Shown here: one piece after another, positions 1 through 9,170 of the stretch
Position numbering within the stretch: position 1 is the first letter of the stretch
Layout of the letters: every line of letters begins with the position of its first letter
Source of the DNA: Streptomyces sp. NBC_00306
GTDB taxonomy: Bacteria > Actinomycetota > Actinomycetes > Streptomycetales > Streptomycetaceae
NCBI RefSeq assembly: GCF_036169555.1
Contig: NZ_CP108032.1
Coordinates: 7,750,001-7,814,000, forward strand
Direction of reading: 5' to 3'
DNA: 64,000 nt
Translations under genes and position numbers: made by a program
The notes under the pieces: model-generated
What the model was told of the DNA's origin: nothing
Seen by the model: the letters and a program-made list of their open reading frames with translations, nothing else
Database searches by the model: none

Positions 1-4
1 GCGT

Positions 5-3000
5 GTGGACAGGGACGCCGTCTTCGGCGACGAGGCGGACACCGAACTGCGGTCACTTCTGCGGATTGTGGACACGAGGACCGACATGGAGGCCCGGCAC
101 GTGGCCGGCTGGCTGCTGGCAGCCCGGTCGGCGGCCGACCCGGGGGATCACGGCCGGGTCCACGGGTGCATGGCCGGAACGCTGCTCTTCCCGGTGTGGG
201 TGGTCGATCCGGGACTCGTACCACCGGAGTTGGCGGAAGGGTATGCGCGTACCGATCCCGCCGTGCGCCCCGACCCGGCGAAGGCCGACGGTCCCGCCGA
301 CTGGGCGGGCGAGTGCGCCGCGGGCATGATCGCCGCGGAGGGGCGGCAGCACAATCCGCCGCCCGACGCCACCGAAGATGTCCGTCGGCTCTACGAGCTG
401 GCCGTGCGCTTCGGCACCATGACACCGTCGCGTGACATGCGGCTCGCCGTCGCGATCGGATGCGGCAGCCTCGCCGTGCTCGCGACGCCGGAGGACGACC
501 CCGCGTACGCCGCCCGGCTCGACGTCCTGAGAAACGCGGTGGCCCTCGCCGGGACGGCCGGCCTGTTCGGGGACCCGGGCGTCGACCGCGTCCGGGCGGC
601 CCACCGGGCCCTCAAGGGCATCCCGGCCGATGCGCCCGGCCGGCTCCTCGCCCTGAGCGATCTGGGCATCGCGTTCCTGGAACGCTATCGGCGGTCCCAC
701 GACGCCCAAGACCTGGACGAGGCCGTCGGCATCGCGCGTGACGTGCTGGCTCAACTCCCGCCGGAGAGCCCGCATCTGCCCCACTGCCTCGGCACCCTGG
801 CGGGCGCGCTTCTGCTGCTCCGGCAGCGGGAGGGCAGTACGCCGGAGGAGTGCGACGAGGTGGTGGACCTGTTCCGCAGGGCCGCACCGGGCGATCCGAA
901 GGGACCGGCGGTCGCGGGCCTCAACCTGGGACTGGCGTTGATCCTGAGGGCCCAGCGCACCGGCCGCGTGGACGACCTGCACGAAGCGGTCCGGGTGCTG
1001 ACCGAAGCACTCGGAGCGGCCCAGGACCCGGAGCGGAGCGCCTCGATACGCCGGGTCCTGGGCAACGCGCACCGTGCCCTCTTCACGTTGGTCGGTGATC
1101 CGGCCGATCTGGACGCGGCCATCACCTACCTCTCCGACACGGTCGCCGCGGCCGGTGAGACAACTTTTCGCACCGCGCCGCAGCTACTCGCCCCCGCCAT
1201 GGCCCTGTTCGCGCGCTTCGAGCGCGATACCGAACGGAATGCGGCGGACCTGGCCGAGGCTCTGCGGCTGCTGCGGCAGGCCGTGGCACTCATGCCGCCG
1301 AGCCACCCGGAGCGGCCCGTGGCGCTCAACGATCTCGGCGAGGTGCTGAAGAGCAGCTACGAGCGCACAGGCGACGCGCAGGAGCTGAACGAGGCGGTGC
1401 AGGCACAGCGGGAGGCAGTGGCGCTCACCCCCGAGGGGCACGAAATGCTCGGAGTGAGGCTGCTCAACCTGGGCTCGACGCTGGGTCTGCGACACCTTCT
1501 GACCGAGGACGGCGAGGACCTGCGGGAAGCCCAGGAGTGCTCGCGCCGGGCCGCGGCACTCCCCGGACCGGGCCGCGCGCATCAAGCGATGCTGCTGGGT
1601 GCGGCGGGGATCAGCCGGATGACGGGCTTCCAGCGTGCTCCCGACCTGGCCGCCCAACTCGACGAGGCAGTAGGGCTCTTGAGGCAGGCGCTCGCCCTCA
1701 CTCCGGAGGGCGACCCGTTGGTGGCCCGGCGACGCCACAACCTCGCCGTCGCCCTGTTGGCCCGCTGCGCCCACACACTGCGGCTCGGCGACGCCCGCGA
1801 AGCGCGGGAGCTGGCCGACGCGGTGATCGCGTCGCTGCCCCCGGACTCTCCCGCTCTACCGGGTGCCCTGGCGGTGGCCGCGAACTCGCGGCTCCTGAGC
1901 CCGCGAAACCTGTGGTCGTCGGCCGCTCGGGGTGAGGCGGTGGCGCTGCTCCGCAGGACGGTCGAGGTCACACCACCCGGCCACCCTCTGCGGACGCTGC
2001 GACTGACCAACCTCGGCACCATCCTCCGGGACCGGGGGCCGCTGCGCCGTCGGCGTCGGGCCGATCTGGTCGAGGCGGCCGAGGCCTTCCGCGAAGCAGC
2101 CCTGGAAACGCAGTGCGCCCCCTCCCAGCGCCTGGACGCCGCACGGGCGTGGGGCGAGGTCCGGGGAGAGCTCGGTGACTGGGCCGGCGCCCTGGACGGC
2201 TACGCGACGGCGGTCGACCTGCTGCACGCCGTCGCACCGCGCCATCTCGTCCGCGACGACCAGGAGTTGCTGCTGAGCCGGACCGTCGGGCTCGGCGCCG
2301 CGGCAGCCGCGTGCGCGGTTCGCTGCGGCCGCCCCGGTCTGGCGGTCGGACTGCTCGAACAGGCCCGAGGGGTGCTGCTCACCCACGCCTTCGACGCGGA
2401 CAGCGATCTCACTCGGCTCAGAGAAGCGGCCCCGGACCTCGCCGACCGCTTCGAAGAACTCCGGGACGCCCTCGACACGGCCACCCACGGCAGCGATCAG
2501 GGGTTCCTCGACGAAGGAGCCCCTGGCCAGGGGCGCGTGGCTGATGCTCAGGCCGACCAGCGGCAGCGACTCGCCGCCGAATGGCGGGAGTTGACCGCGC
2601 GGATCCGCACCGAACACCCGGAACTCGGCCTGCTGCGGCCGGTGCGGGAGTGGGACGAACGGGAACTGTGCGCCACGGCCGCTGCGGGCCCCGTGGTCCT
2701 CGTCAACGTCTCCCCGCACGGCAGCGACGCACTGGTCGTCACCGAACGTGCCATCGACGCCGTACCGCTCCCCGGACTGGACCCACGGACGACGGCCGCC
2801 CGCCGGCAGGCCCTCCAGGACGCCTTGCTGCGTATCGAGACGCCCGGAACGTCCGGGGCCGACCCCCTGCGCTCGCAGCAAGTCGTCAACGACACCCTCG
2901 ACTGGCTGTGGCGGACGGTCACCCGACCGGTCCTCGACCACGTGGGCATGTCGGCGATGCCCGCAGGACCGTTGCCCCGTGTGTGGTGGTCGCCCGGTGG

Positions 3001-3736
3001 TGTCCTGGGCACCTTGCCGCTGCACGCAGCGGCACCCGAGGGTGCGCCCGGAGCGCTGGACCGGGTCGTCTCGTCGTACACGCCGACGCTCCGGGCGCTG
3101 CACCACGCCAGGCAACGCGCTGCCCGCCCGGCGGGCACCGGCGCGCTCGTCGTCGGCGTCGGCGAAGCCCCCGGACTCGCACCCCTGCCCGCCGCCCGCC
3201 GCGAGGCCGAACACCTCGCCGGGCTGCTGCCCGGGGCCCACGTGCTCACGGGCGAGGCTGCCACCCACACCGCGGTGGTGTCCGCACTGCCCCGGCACGC
3301 GTACGCGCACTTCGCCTGCCACGCCGGGGGAGATCTCGAGCGCCCCTCCGCCGCCCGGCTCGCCCTGCACGATCACACCGACGCCCCGCTGACGGTCCGT
3401 CACCTCGCCCGGCTTCGGCTGCCGTCGGTCCGCCTCGCCTACCTCTCCGCGTGCGACACCCTGCGTACCAGCCCCGAACTCGCCGACGAGGCCGTCCACA
3501 TCGTGAGCGCCCTCCAGATCGCGGGCTTCCCCCATGTCGTCGGCTCGCTGTGGCACGTCGACGACACGATCGGGGCCGGTGTCGCGCAGAGCGTGTACGA
3601 GGCGCTGATCAGGAGCGACGGCACGCTGGACGTCGACCGGACGGCGGAGGCGGTGCACGGAACCGTGCGCGCGCTGCGTGACATGTACCCCCGGACGCCG
3701 AGCCTGTGGGCCTGCCAGGTACACGCAGGGCCCTAA
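5..3736 (+). CDS. TPR-repeat protein with C-terminal CHAT peptidase domain (5-prime end open)
   Basis: Long helical-repeat protein of at least 1243 residues. Most of it (about 100-900) is degenerate tetratricopeptide repeat with recurring LNDLG/LNLG and EAV motifs. The last 300 residues are a CHAT (caspase HetF-associated) domain: the His sits in HFACHA (about H1106) and the Cys in LSACDT (about C1150), followed by the family signature GFPHVVGSLWHVDD. Both catalytic residues are present, so an active cysteine endopeptidase is plausible. The frame is open to the window edge, so GTG at 5 may not be the true start. The stop overlaps that of the convergent LysR gene. CHAT-TPR proteins are known as effector proteases in bacterial defence and signalling; the partner here would lie left of the window. 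Confidence 0.88.
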   Translation: MDRDAVFGDEADTELRSLLRIVDTRTDMEARHVAGWLLAARSAADPGDHGRVHGCMAGTLLFPVWVVDPGLVPPELAEGYARTDPAVRPDPAKADGPADWAGECAAGMIAAEGRQHNPPPDATEDVRRLYELAVRFGTMTPSRDMRLAVAIGCGSLAVLATPEDDPAYAARLDVLRNAVALAGTAGLFGDPGVDRVRAAHRALKGIPADAPGRLLALSDLGIAFLERYRRSHDAQDLDEAVGIARDVLAQLPPESPHLPHCLGTLAGALLLLRQREGSTPEECDEVVDLFRRAAPGDPKGPAVAGLNLGLALILRAQRTGRVDDLHEAVRVLTEALGAAQDPERSASIRRVLGNAHRALFTLVGDPADLDAAITYLSDTVAAAGETTFRTAPQLLAPAMALFARFERDTERNAADLAEALRLLRQAVALMPPSHPERPVALNDLGEVLKSSYERTGDAQELNEAVQAQREAVALTPEGHEMLGVRLLNLGSTLGLRHLLTEDGEDLREAQECSRRAAALPGPGRAHQAMLLGAAGISRMTGFQRAPDLAAQLDEAVGLLRQALALTPEGDPLVARRRHNLAVALLARCAHTLRLGDAREARELADAVIASLPPDSPALPGALAVAANSRLLSPRNLWSSAARGEAVALLRRTVEVTPPGHPLRTLRLTNLGTILRDRGPLRRRRRADLVEAAEAFREAALETQCAPSQRLDAARAWGEVRGELGDWAGALDGYATAVDLLHAVAPRHLVRDDQELLLSRTVGLGAAAAACAVRCGRPGLAVGLLEQARGVLLTHAFDADSDLTRLREAAPDLADRFEELRDALDTATHGSDQGFLDEGAPGQGRVADAQADQRQRLAAEWRELTARIRTEHPELGLLRPVREWDERELCATAAAGPVVLVNVSPHGSDALVVTERAIDAVPLPGLDPRTTAARRQALQDALLRIETPGTSGADPLRSQQVVNDTLDWLWRTVTRPVLDHVGMSAMPAGPLPRVWWSPGGVLGTLPLHAAAPEGAPGALDRVVSSYTPTLRALHHARQRAARPAGTGALVVGVGEAPGLAPLPAARREAEHLAGLLPGAHVLTGEAATHTAVVSALPRHAYAHFACHAGGDLERPSAARLALHDHTDAPLTVRHLARLRLPSVRLAYLSACDTLRTSPELADEAVHIVSALQIAGFPHVVGSLWHVDDTIGAGVAQSVYEALIRSDGTLDVDRTAEAVHGTVRALRDMYPRTPSLWACQVHAGP

Positions 3737-4644
3737 GGGCTGCTGGGTGCAGGAGCTGCCTGCCCAGGGTCGTGCTCGGGGTCTCGTGGCAGTGATGTCA
3801 GGATCTCGATCAGCGCGGCGGTGGCAGGTGGGTCCGGCGGGTCGCCGTACGTGGCCGCGTAGACCTGGCGGGCGTTCTCGGTGAGCTGTGTGGTGTGGAT
3901 GCCCGGCGCCCGATGGGCGCGCAACGCGAGCCCGTTGAGTATCGCGACACCCATTCCGGCGGCCACGAGTGACTGTGAGACGACCGTGTCGTCACAGGCG
4001 TAGGCGATACGCGGTGAGAAGCCGGCCCGCTCGCACGCGGTGATCGTGGCCGCCCGACAGCGTTCGCAGCCGCCGACCCAGGCGGAGTCGCGATGGTCCT
4101 CGAGGCGCTGATGGGGTTGGTCACTGACGAGATGGAGGGGGTCGTCGAGCAGATGGGTGAGCCTGATTCCTTCCTCCTCCAGCGGAGTGTCGGCGTGCCG
4201 GAATATCAAGGCGATGTCGACGTGCCCGGCACGCAGCAACCTCAGTCCGTCGTCCGGATGGGCATCGACGAGGTTCAACTCGACTCCCGGGTACCTCCGG
4301 GACAGTTCGGCGGCTGCCCTCGGTACGAGGGTGCTGAGCACCGTCTGGAACCCGGCGAGTCGTACCCGTCCGGCACGAAGTCCCACGCGCGCGGCCAGTT
4401 CGACGGACGCGGCATCCAGTCGCCCCAGGATCTCGGTCGCCCGCTGCGCCAGTAGTTCCCCTTCGGGCGTGAGCCGGATCCCGCGGCCCACGCGTTGGAC
4501 GAGCTTGGCTCCGGTGGCGGCTTCCAGCCGCCCCAGGTGGTGGCTGACCGACGGCTGCGAGTAGTGCAGCTGCTTCGCTGCCTCGGTCACCGATCCGTGC
4601 CGGGCGACCGCCGCCAGCACCGTGAGGTGGGTCAGGTTCAGCAT
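3733..4644 (-). CDS. LysR-family transcriptional regulator
   Basis: 303 residues, normal length for the family. The N-terminal winged helix-turn-helix (about 1-60) contains the classic GSVTEAAKQLHYSQPSVSHH recognition region; the rest is a periplasmic-binding-like effector domain. It is divergent from the dihydrofolate-reductase-like gene at 4774 with a 129-bp gap that carries an inverted repeat with a T-N11-A core next to this gene's start codon, the arrangement expected for an autoregulated LysR protein controlling its divergent neighbour. Its stop overlaps the CHAT gene stop. The effector is unknown. Confidence 0.9.
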   Translation of the reverse strand: MLNLTHLTVLAAVARHGSVTEAAKQLHYSQPSVSHHLGRLEAATGAKLVQRVGRGIRLTPEGELLAQRATEILGRLDAASVELAARVGLRAGRVRLAGFQTVLSTLVPRAAAELSRRYPGVELNLVDAHPDDGLRLLRAGHVDIALIFRHADTPLEEEGIRLTHLLDDPLHLVSDQPHQRLEDHRDSAWVGGCERCRAATITACERAGFSPRIAYACDDTVVSQSLVAAGMGVAILNGLALRAHRAPGIHTTQLTENARQVYAATYGDPPDPPATAALIEILTSLPRDPEHDPGQAAPAPSSP

Positions 4645-4645
4645 T

Positions 4646-4662
4646 CATCAAGTTTATTGATG
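4646..4662. promoter_or_regulatory. Candidate LysR operator (CATCAA-N5-TTGATG)
   Basis: Perfect 6-bp inverted repeat with a 5-bp spacer, containing T-N11-A, lying two bases upstream of the LysR start codon and 112 bp before the divergent gene. Position and symmetry fit a LysR autoregulatory box; binding is inferred. Confidence 0.45.
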
Positions 4663-4773
4663 GGACCGGCGCGGAGTTGGCATAGGACGTCATGCCATCG
4701 GGAGGGCTACCTTCGCCTTGTGGCCGAGCTGATGGGATGAAGCTCGACCAACCGGAGGAAAGGAATACGAACC

Positions 4774-5421
4774 ATGTCACTTGCCCGCGTCCAGCACATT
4801 GCCGTCTCGCTCGACGGGTTCGCGACCGGCGAGGGCCAGAGCCTCGAAGCGCCGTTCGGCCACGCCGGCGAACGGCTGCACGAGTGGATGTTCGCCACCC
4901 GGTGGGGCCGCGCGATGCTGCGTCAGCCCGGTGGCTCGGGCGGCGTCGACGACGCCTTCCTGAGGCTGTTCACCGCCGGGATCGGCGCCGAGATCATGGG
5001 CGCGGGGAAGTTCGGGTACCCCGGCTGGCACGAGAACCCGGACTGGAAGGGGCCATGGGGTTCCAACCCGCCGTTCCACACACCGGTCTTCGTCCTCACC
5101 CATCACCCGCGCCCGTCGATCGAGATGAAGGGCGGCACGACGTACCACTTCATCGACGCCTCGCCTGCCGAGGCGCTCGAGACGGCTCGCGAGGCCGCGG
5201 GCGGCCTGGACGTACGCATCGGCGGTGGCCCGACCATGGTCCGCGACTTCCTCACTGCCGGGCTCATCGACCACATGCACATCGTGGTGGTCCCGATCCT
5301 GCTCGGCCGAGGCGTACGTCTCTGGGACGGGCTGGAGGGCCTGGAGAAGGACTACGAGGTGGAGAGCGTCTCCACGCCCAGCGGGGTCACCCATGTGTCG
5401 TTCACCCGCGCGGGTCTGTGA
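4774..5421 (+). CDS. Dihydrofolate reductase-like (RibD C-terminal domain) protein
   Basis: 215 residues. The start HIAVSLDGF and the segment IGGGPTMVRDFL...GLIDHMHIVVVPILLGRG (about 147-180) are signatures of the RibD C-terminal/dihydrofolate-reductase-like fold, a cytoplasmic NADPH-dependent reductase. Actinomycetes carry many such proteins of unknown substrate. A strong ribosome binding site (GGAGGAAAGG) precedes the ATG. Probably controlled by the divergent LysR gene. A perfect hairpin directly follows the stop codon. Confidence 0.85.
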   Translation: MSLARVQHIAVSLDGFATGEGQSLEAPFGHAGERLHEWMFATRWGRAMLRQPGGSGGVDDAFLRLFTAGIGAEIMGAGKFGYPGWHENPDWKGPWGSNPPFHTPVFVLTHHPRPSIEMKGGTTYHFIDASPAEALETAREAAGGLDVRIGGGPTMVRDFLTAGLIDHMHIVVVPILLGRGVRLWDGLEGLEKDYEVESVSTPSGVTHVSFTRAGL

Positions 5422-5450
5422 ACCGCCCCCGTCGGCAGGCGGGGGCGGTT
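5421..5450. terminator. Bidirectional hairpin terminator
   Basis: Perfect 11-bp stem (AACCGCCCCCG / CGGGGGCGGTT) with an 8-nt loop, starting at the last base of the stop codon at 5419-5421 and lying 52 bp after the convergent Rpf-like gene. No U tract, as is common in Streptomyces. Confidence 0.75.
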
Positions 5451-5501
5451 CGGCGTCGTCCGGGCCGACGGGCAGCTCTCGGACCGCCTGCTGGTGACTC
5501 G

Positions 5502-5867
5502 TCAGTGCCGGGCGCAGGACCAGGCGCCCATGCCCTGCATGGCGGCGAGCCGCCTGGCCGTGGCGATCTGCTCCCTCTTCGTGGCCAGATCGGCGCGCGG
5601 CGCGTACTTGAGGCCGCCGGCCGCCGCCCAGCTCGACCGGGTGAACTGCAGACCTCCGTAGTGGCCGTTCCCCGTGTTGGCCTTCCAGTTTCCGGAGGAC
5701 TCGCACTCCGCGATGGCGTCCCAGTCGACACCGGCCTTGACTGCGGCCCGGGGCGCGGAAGCCTGGGCGGCTCCAGCACCGAAGAGCAGGACCGGGGCAC
5801 ACGTCAGAGCTACCGCCAGCGACCTGACAGGCAGTCCGTACCGGTGGTTCATCTGGTGACGGCGCAT
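5502..5867 (-). CDS. Secreted resuscitation-promoting-factor-like transglycosylase
   Basis: 121 residues from the ATG at 5867, chosen because AGAGGG lies 6 bases upstream; a longer open frame to 5972 has no such site. A signal peptide (about 1-40, ending GAGAAQA-SA) is followed by the Rpf-like domain VDWDAIAECESSGNW...GHYGGLQF, with the catalytic Glu in AECESSG. Such proteins cleave peptidoglycan glycan strands during spore germination and growth. It ends soon after the domain, so it has no LysM or other wall-binding module and is among the shortest members. No c-di-AMP riboswitch was recognised in the 200 bp upstream. Confidence 0.88.
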   Translation of the reverse strand: MRRHQMNHRYGLPVRSLAVALTCAPVLLFGAGAAQASAPRAAVKAGVDWDAIAECESSGNWKANTGNGHYGGLQFTRSSWAAAGGLKYAPRADLATKREQIATARRLAAMQGMGAWSCARH

Positions 5868-6081
5868 CAGCAACCCTCTCGCTCGGAGGCCCGGCCGCGA
5901 GCGCGGCGGAGCACTACCGAACGTAAGCGGGCAGCGTCGTCGCGGCACACGGAGAGCGTCCATCAGCGGCACCCGGTCGTCAGGAGCAGCCCGTTCGGCG
6001 GATCGGTGAGGCGGCGCAGGGTGTGTGATCGTCCCCGCGCCGCGGCACGGAGGAAGGCCAAGGCGTCCTCGACGGCCCGGG

Positions 6082-6627
6082 TCAGGAGACTCCGAGGAAG
6101 ATGCCGCCCGGCGTGTTGAGATCGTCGTTGTACAGGTGGAACGCGCGCAGTGACCTGGCTACCTCCCGCTGGGAGATGAAGGCATCGCGGTCCAGGTCGA
6201 GTCGCTGGAAGATCGCCGCCGCATCACCGTCGGAGATATCGCAGAAGGCCAAGTACCTGGCGAACTCGTCACGGTTGATCCGCTTGTCACCGTCGACGTC
6301 CAGGACGGTGAAGATGGCCTGGGCGATGTCCTCCAGCACCTGGGACGCGTGCGCGCCATAGCCGGCAGCGCGGTGCGCCGCGACGAACTCGTCCTGGGAC
6401 AGCCGGTCCCGTCCTGGTGTCGCCTGCGCGAGGAGCCCCAGCCATTGAGCCCAGTAGGCCCGCTCCAGCGCCTTGATCTTGGTGTCACTCTCGGCCAACC
6501 CGTAGCCGGTGACGTACCGGTGCACGATCCGCTGGTAGTTCTCCCAGGTGACGTATCGGTCTTCGTCGGTGTCCAGCGCGGCGAAGAGCCGCCGGAGCCG
6601 ACGGGTGAGGGGATCGGCTGTCGCCAT
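6082..6627 (-). CDS. EF-hand calcium-binding protein, calerythrin-like
   Basis: 181 residues from the ATG at 6627, chosen for the upstream GGAGGACC; the frame extends 24 codons further without a site. Four EF-hand positions are visible: loop 1 DTDEDRYVTWEN (Asn instead of Glu at position 12), loop 2 degenerate (ATPGRDRLSQDE), loop 3 DVDGDKRINRDE and loop 4 DLDRDAFISQRE, the last two canonical. Size and the degenerate second loop match calerythrin and sarcoplasmic-type calcium buffers of actinomycetes. Cytoplasmic calcium buffer or sensor; the partner is unknown. Confidence 0.88.
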   Translation of the reverse strand: MATADPLTRRLRRLFAALDTDEDRYVTWENYQRIVHRYVTGYGLAESDTKIKALERAYWAQWLGLLAQATPGRDRLSQDEFVAAHRAAGYGAHASQVLEDIAQAIFTVLDVDGDKRINRDEFARYLAFCDISDGDAAAIFQRLDLDRDAFISQREVARSLRAFHLYNDDLNTPGGIFLGVS

Positions 6628-6901
6628 GGTTCCAGGTCCTCCGGGGAGCTCATTGACAGTGCCTGCACAGTGAATCGGTGTCGTGGGTGTCGTGGCCACG
6701 GTCGGTGGCTGCTCTTTCTGGCGGCCGACTCTCTGAGGAACTGACTTCGGCGTGTGAGACGTGCCCGGGCCGCGGGAGGTTCACCCATCGAGGCACGATC
6801 TCGTCTCCGGCCACGGTGACCGGAGGACTGCCCGGTTACGGGCGCCTGTGGTCGGCAACGGAAGCGCAACGTGTCTCCACCACCCGGTCACGCCGATCAC
6901 G

Positions 6902-6907
6902 TAGCGT
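6902..6907 (+). promoter_or_regulatory. -10 element TAGCGT of a likely leaderless mRNA
   Basis: TAGCGT lies exactly 6 bases before the ATG at 6914 and there is no Shine-Dalgarno, the geometry of leaderless actinobacterial transcripts. Confidence 0.5.
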
Positions 6908-6913
6908 CTGCGC

Positions 6914-7138
6914 ATGACTGTTTCCCTGTTGCTGCCCGGGCCGGGCGGGAGCATGTCCGAGACCGTGGGTACCGAGGTCTTCCACCACGACGGCGAGGAG
7001 GACCACTACGAGTACGAGATCCATGCCAGCGGGGCTCTGATCGTGTGGAGCATCAAGAGGGGCGCGGCCGACGCGGTTCTCGAGGCATACGGGCCGGGGG
7101 CCTGGCTCAAGGTGAGCGGGTCGGTCTACCAGCCGTAG
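6914..7138 (+). CDS. Small protein of unknown function (74 aa)
   Basis: Acidic 74-residue protein, not recognised. ATG 6914 fits a leaderless start; an alternative ATG lies at 6953 after GGGAG. The C-terminal part (SGALIVWSIKR...GPGAWLKVSGSVYQP) is beta-rich and reminiscent of the WLKPGEAVYV segment of the convergent 119-residue protein at 7200-7559, so the two may be related or functionally paired. Confidence 0.6.
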   Translation: MTVSLLLPGPGGSMSETVGTEVFHHDGEEDHYEYEIHASGALIVWSIKRGAADAVLEAYGPGAWLKVSGSVYQP

Positions 7139-7199
7139 GCGGGGCGTTCGGCGCAGCCGGCGGGTCGAACTCTGGACGGCGCACGGTTCCGCCTGGCGG

Positions 7200-7559
7200 T
7201 CAGGTGGTCCTGCGGCCCGGAGGGAACTCTTTTCCGTCGCGGTCGGAGACCGTGGCGAAGCACGACGTGGCCCATACGGTGAGGCAGTCCGTCTCGTGGA
7301 TCGTCTCGAGCGGGTGGTCGTTCCACGTCCCGTACGACGTGACGTACACAGCCTCGCCGGGCTTCAGCCAGTAGTCCTGGCCCCATGGCTCGAGCCACAG
7401 CTGCAACTGCTCCTTGCCGTCGTTCTGCACCAACATCGGGACTGGGTTTCCCAGTTGGCGGATCGCCTCGAAGCTGTAGTCGCCGGCCTCGGCCATGTTC
7501 GTCTTCAGCGGGTCCATGATCCGGTCGATCGCTGCCCGTCGAGGGTCCTGTCCGTTCAC
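7200..7559 (-). CDS. Small protein of unknown function (119 aa)
   Basis: 119 residues, probably cytoplasmic, rich in Trp and acidic residues, with a central LQLWLEPWGQDYWLKPGEAV. Not assigned to a family. GTG at 7559 is the outermost start and lacks a clear ribosome binding site; ATG at 7517 is an alternative. Convergent with the 74-residue gene, 61 bp apart. Confidence 0.6.
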   Translation of the reverse strand: MNGQDPRRAAIDRIMDPLKTNMAEAGDYSFEAIRQLGNPVPMLVQNDGKEQLQLWLEPWGQDYWLKPGEAVYVTSYGTWNDHPLETIHETDCLTVWATSCFATVSDRDGKEFPPGRRTT

Positions 7560-8288
7560 CCGGTGATTGTGGACCGGGGATCGCAGCCGAGAACAGTCCG
7601 TCGGCGAACAGACCTTTCACCGGGTGCGGTCGGTCGGTATCCCGCGGCCGGGGCTGCCTGCTCATCGCTGAAGTCGGAACGAGCCCGCCACCACGGCATG
7701 AGTTGGGCGGCACCGAACGCGACCTCGACGATGAAGCGGCTTCAGACCGACCGCGGGACAGCGTGCGCCGTCGCCCGCCACGGCGAGGAGGTGCGGGGCG
7801 CGCCGGAGACCGCCGACGGGCATTCCGGGCTGTCGGAGGACGAGGTCCCGATCATCGACGCGCGCCGGCCCAGATCGCCGCGGTGCGCGCCGACCTCGAA
7901 GGGCGCGCTCGTACCGCCTGTCCGCCGCGGCCGGTCGGTCTGACCGGCCGCGCCGACCACGTGCGGGGCCGACCGGCGGCTGGGCCGCGTATCGGCCGGG
8001 CCAGACATCGGCATGGGCCGACGAATGGGTTGACGAATGTCACACACCCAAGAATCGGCCTCAATGGCTCTATTTCGGGCATAGCGGCCACACTGCCGTC
8101 ACCCCTGCCCTGTTAGCGTCGCCGTCGTCCGGGATCGTGCCGCTCGCAGGACCGTCGGGCGGCGTGCACCTCCAAGCCCCGGTGCCCCGGGCCACCGCCC
8201 CAGCGCCGCCCCCGGCCTCCGACGGCGAGCGCGGACCGAAGCCCTCGGACCTGAAGTGACCGCAGAAGCACAGCAGGACGGAACCCCC
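7560..8288. other. Gene-poor interval (about 730 bp)
   Basis: Open frames exist on both strands but are Arg/Pro-rich, low-information translations with no recognisable motif or start signal. The stretch near 8040-8110 is less GC-rich and probably holds the promoter of the beta-lactamase-like gene. Confidence 0.5.
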
Positions 8289-9170
8289 ATGCTCCGAACG
8301 CACCTACCGCGCCGCGCAGTACGGTGCCTCGTCACGGTTCTGGCCACCGGAACCGTGGTGGCCGGGCTCGGGACCACGGGCGCGTCAGCGGCCGGCACCG
8401 GTTCGCGTGCGAGCGCGAAGGTCGGCGGTTCACAGGTCACCTGCACATCGCACCGGGCCGGACTGGCGAGCCGTCTGTCCCAGGACATCGCCGGCGCGCT
8501 CCGCGGCCGCCAGGGCGCCTCCGCTCTCGCGATCTACGACCGCACCACGGACACCTCGTGCACCTTCCGGGCCGGCGCCCGGTTCGACTCGGCGAGCGTG
8601 GTCAAGGTCACCGTCCTCGGGGCTCTTCTGCGCAAGGTCATGGAGGAGGACCGTCACCTCACGCCCCGCGAGGTGTCGCTGACCAAGGCCATGATCACCA
8701 AGTCGGACAACGACTCGACATCAGCGCTGTGGCGCCAGCTCGGGCCGAAGAGCGTGCAGCGCTTCCTGGATCTGGCCGGGATGCGGGAGACCGTTCCGGG
8801 GCCGAAGGGGTTCTGGGGCCGTACGCAGATCACCGCCGGTGACCAGCTCAAGCTGCTCCGCCTGCTGACCTCGGGCAACACCGTCCTCGATCAGGACGCC
8901 CGGGCCTACGCGCTCGGCCTGATGAACCGCGTCGTCCCCGCCCAGCGGTGGGGCGTACCGGCCGGGGCCTCCGGCACGGCGACCGTCCATCTGAAGAACG
9001 GGTGGCTGGAGCGAGAGACCAAGGGGTGGCGGGTGCACAGCGTCGGTGTGTTCACCGGCCGCGGTCACGATTACGGGATCGTGGTGCTTTCCGACGGCAA
9101 CCGCACGATGAAGGACGGGATCGCGGGCATCCAGGGCGCCGCGCGCGCGATCAACCGCGATCTTCCCTGA
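8289..9170 (+). CDS. Secreted class A beta-lactamase-like serine hydrolase
   Basis: 293 residues from the ATG at 8289, preceded by AGGACGGA; an in-frame ATG lies 33 bases upstream. A signal peptide (about 1-35, with TGASA) leads into a penicillin-recognising fold: SASVVKV holds the Ser-x-x-Lys pair, KSDNDS is the SDN motif, and HLKNGW replaces the usual Lys-Thr-Gly with Lys-Asn-Gly. The Glu166-type omega loop is not obvious. It is likely an extracellular serine hydrolase of the beta-lactamase/D,D-peptidase superfamily; actual beta-lactam hydrolysis cannot be read from sequence. Confidence 0.88.
   Translation: MLRTHLPRRAVRCLVTVLATGTVVAGLGTTGASAAGTGSRASAKVGGSQVTCTSHRAGLASRLSQDIAGALRGRQGASALAIYDRTTDTSCTFRAGARFDSASVVKVTVLGALLRKVMEEDRHLTPREVSLTKAMITKSDNDSTSALWRQLGPKSVQRFLDLAGMRETVPGPKGFWGRTQITAGDQLKLLRLLTSGNTVLDQDARAYALGLMNRVVPAQRWGVPAGASGTATVHLKNGWLERETKGWRVHSVGVFTGRGHDYGIVVLSDGNRTMKDGIAGIQGAARAINRDLP

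Noticed and set aside
1856..3724. 622-codon open frame antisense to the CHAT gene
   Set aside because: Shadow of the highly biased plus-strand gene; Gly/Arg/Val-rich translation with no domain and no start signal.
5868..6081. c-di-AMP (ydaO-type) riboswitch upstream of the Rpf-like gene
   Set aside because: Such riboswitches are common before rpf genes in Streptomyces, but the conserved core could not be found here by eye.
7703..8116. 137-codon ORF in the 7.6-8.3 kb gap
   Set aside because: Arg/Pro-rich, no motif, no ribosome binding site; competing frames are equally open.
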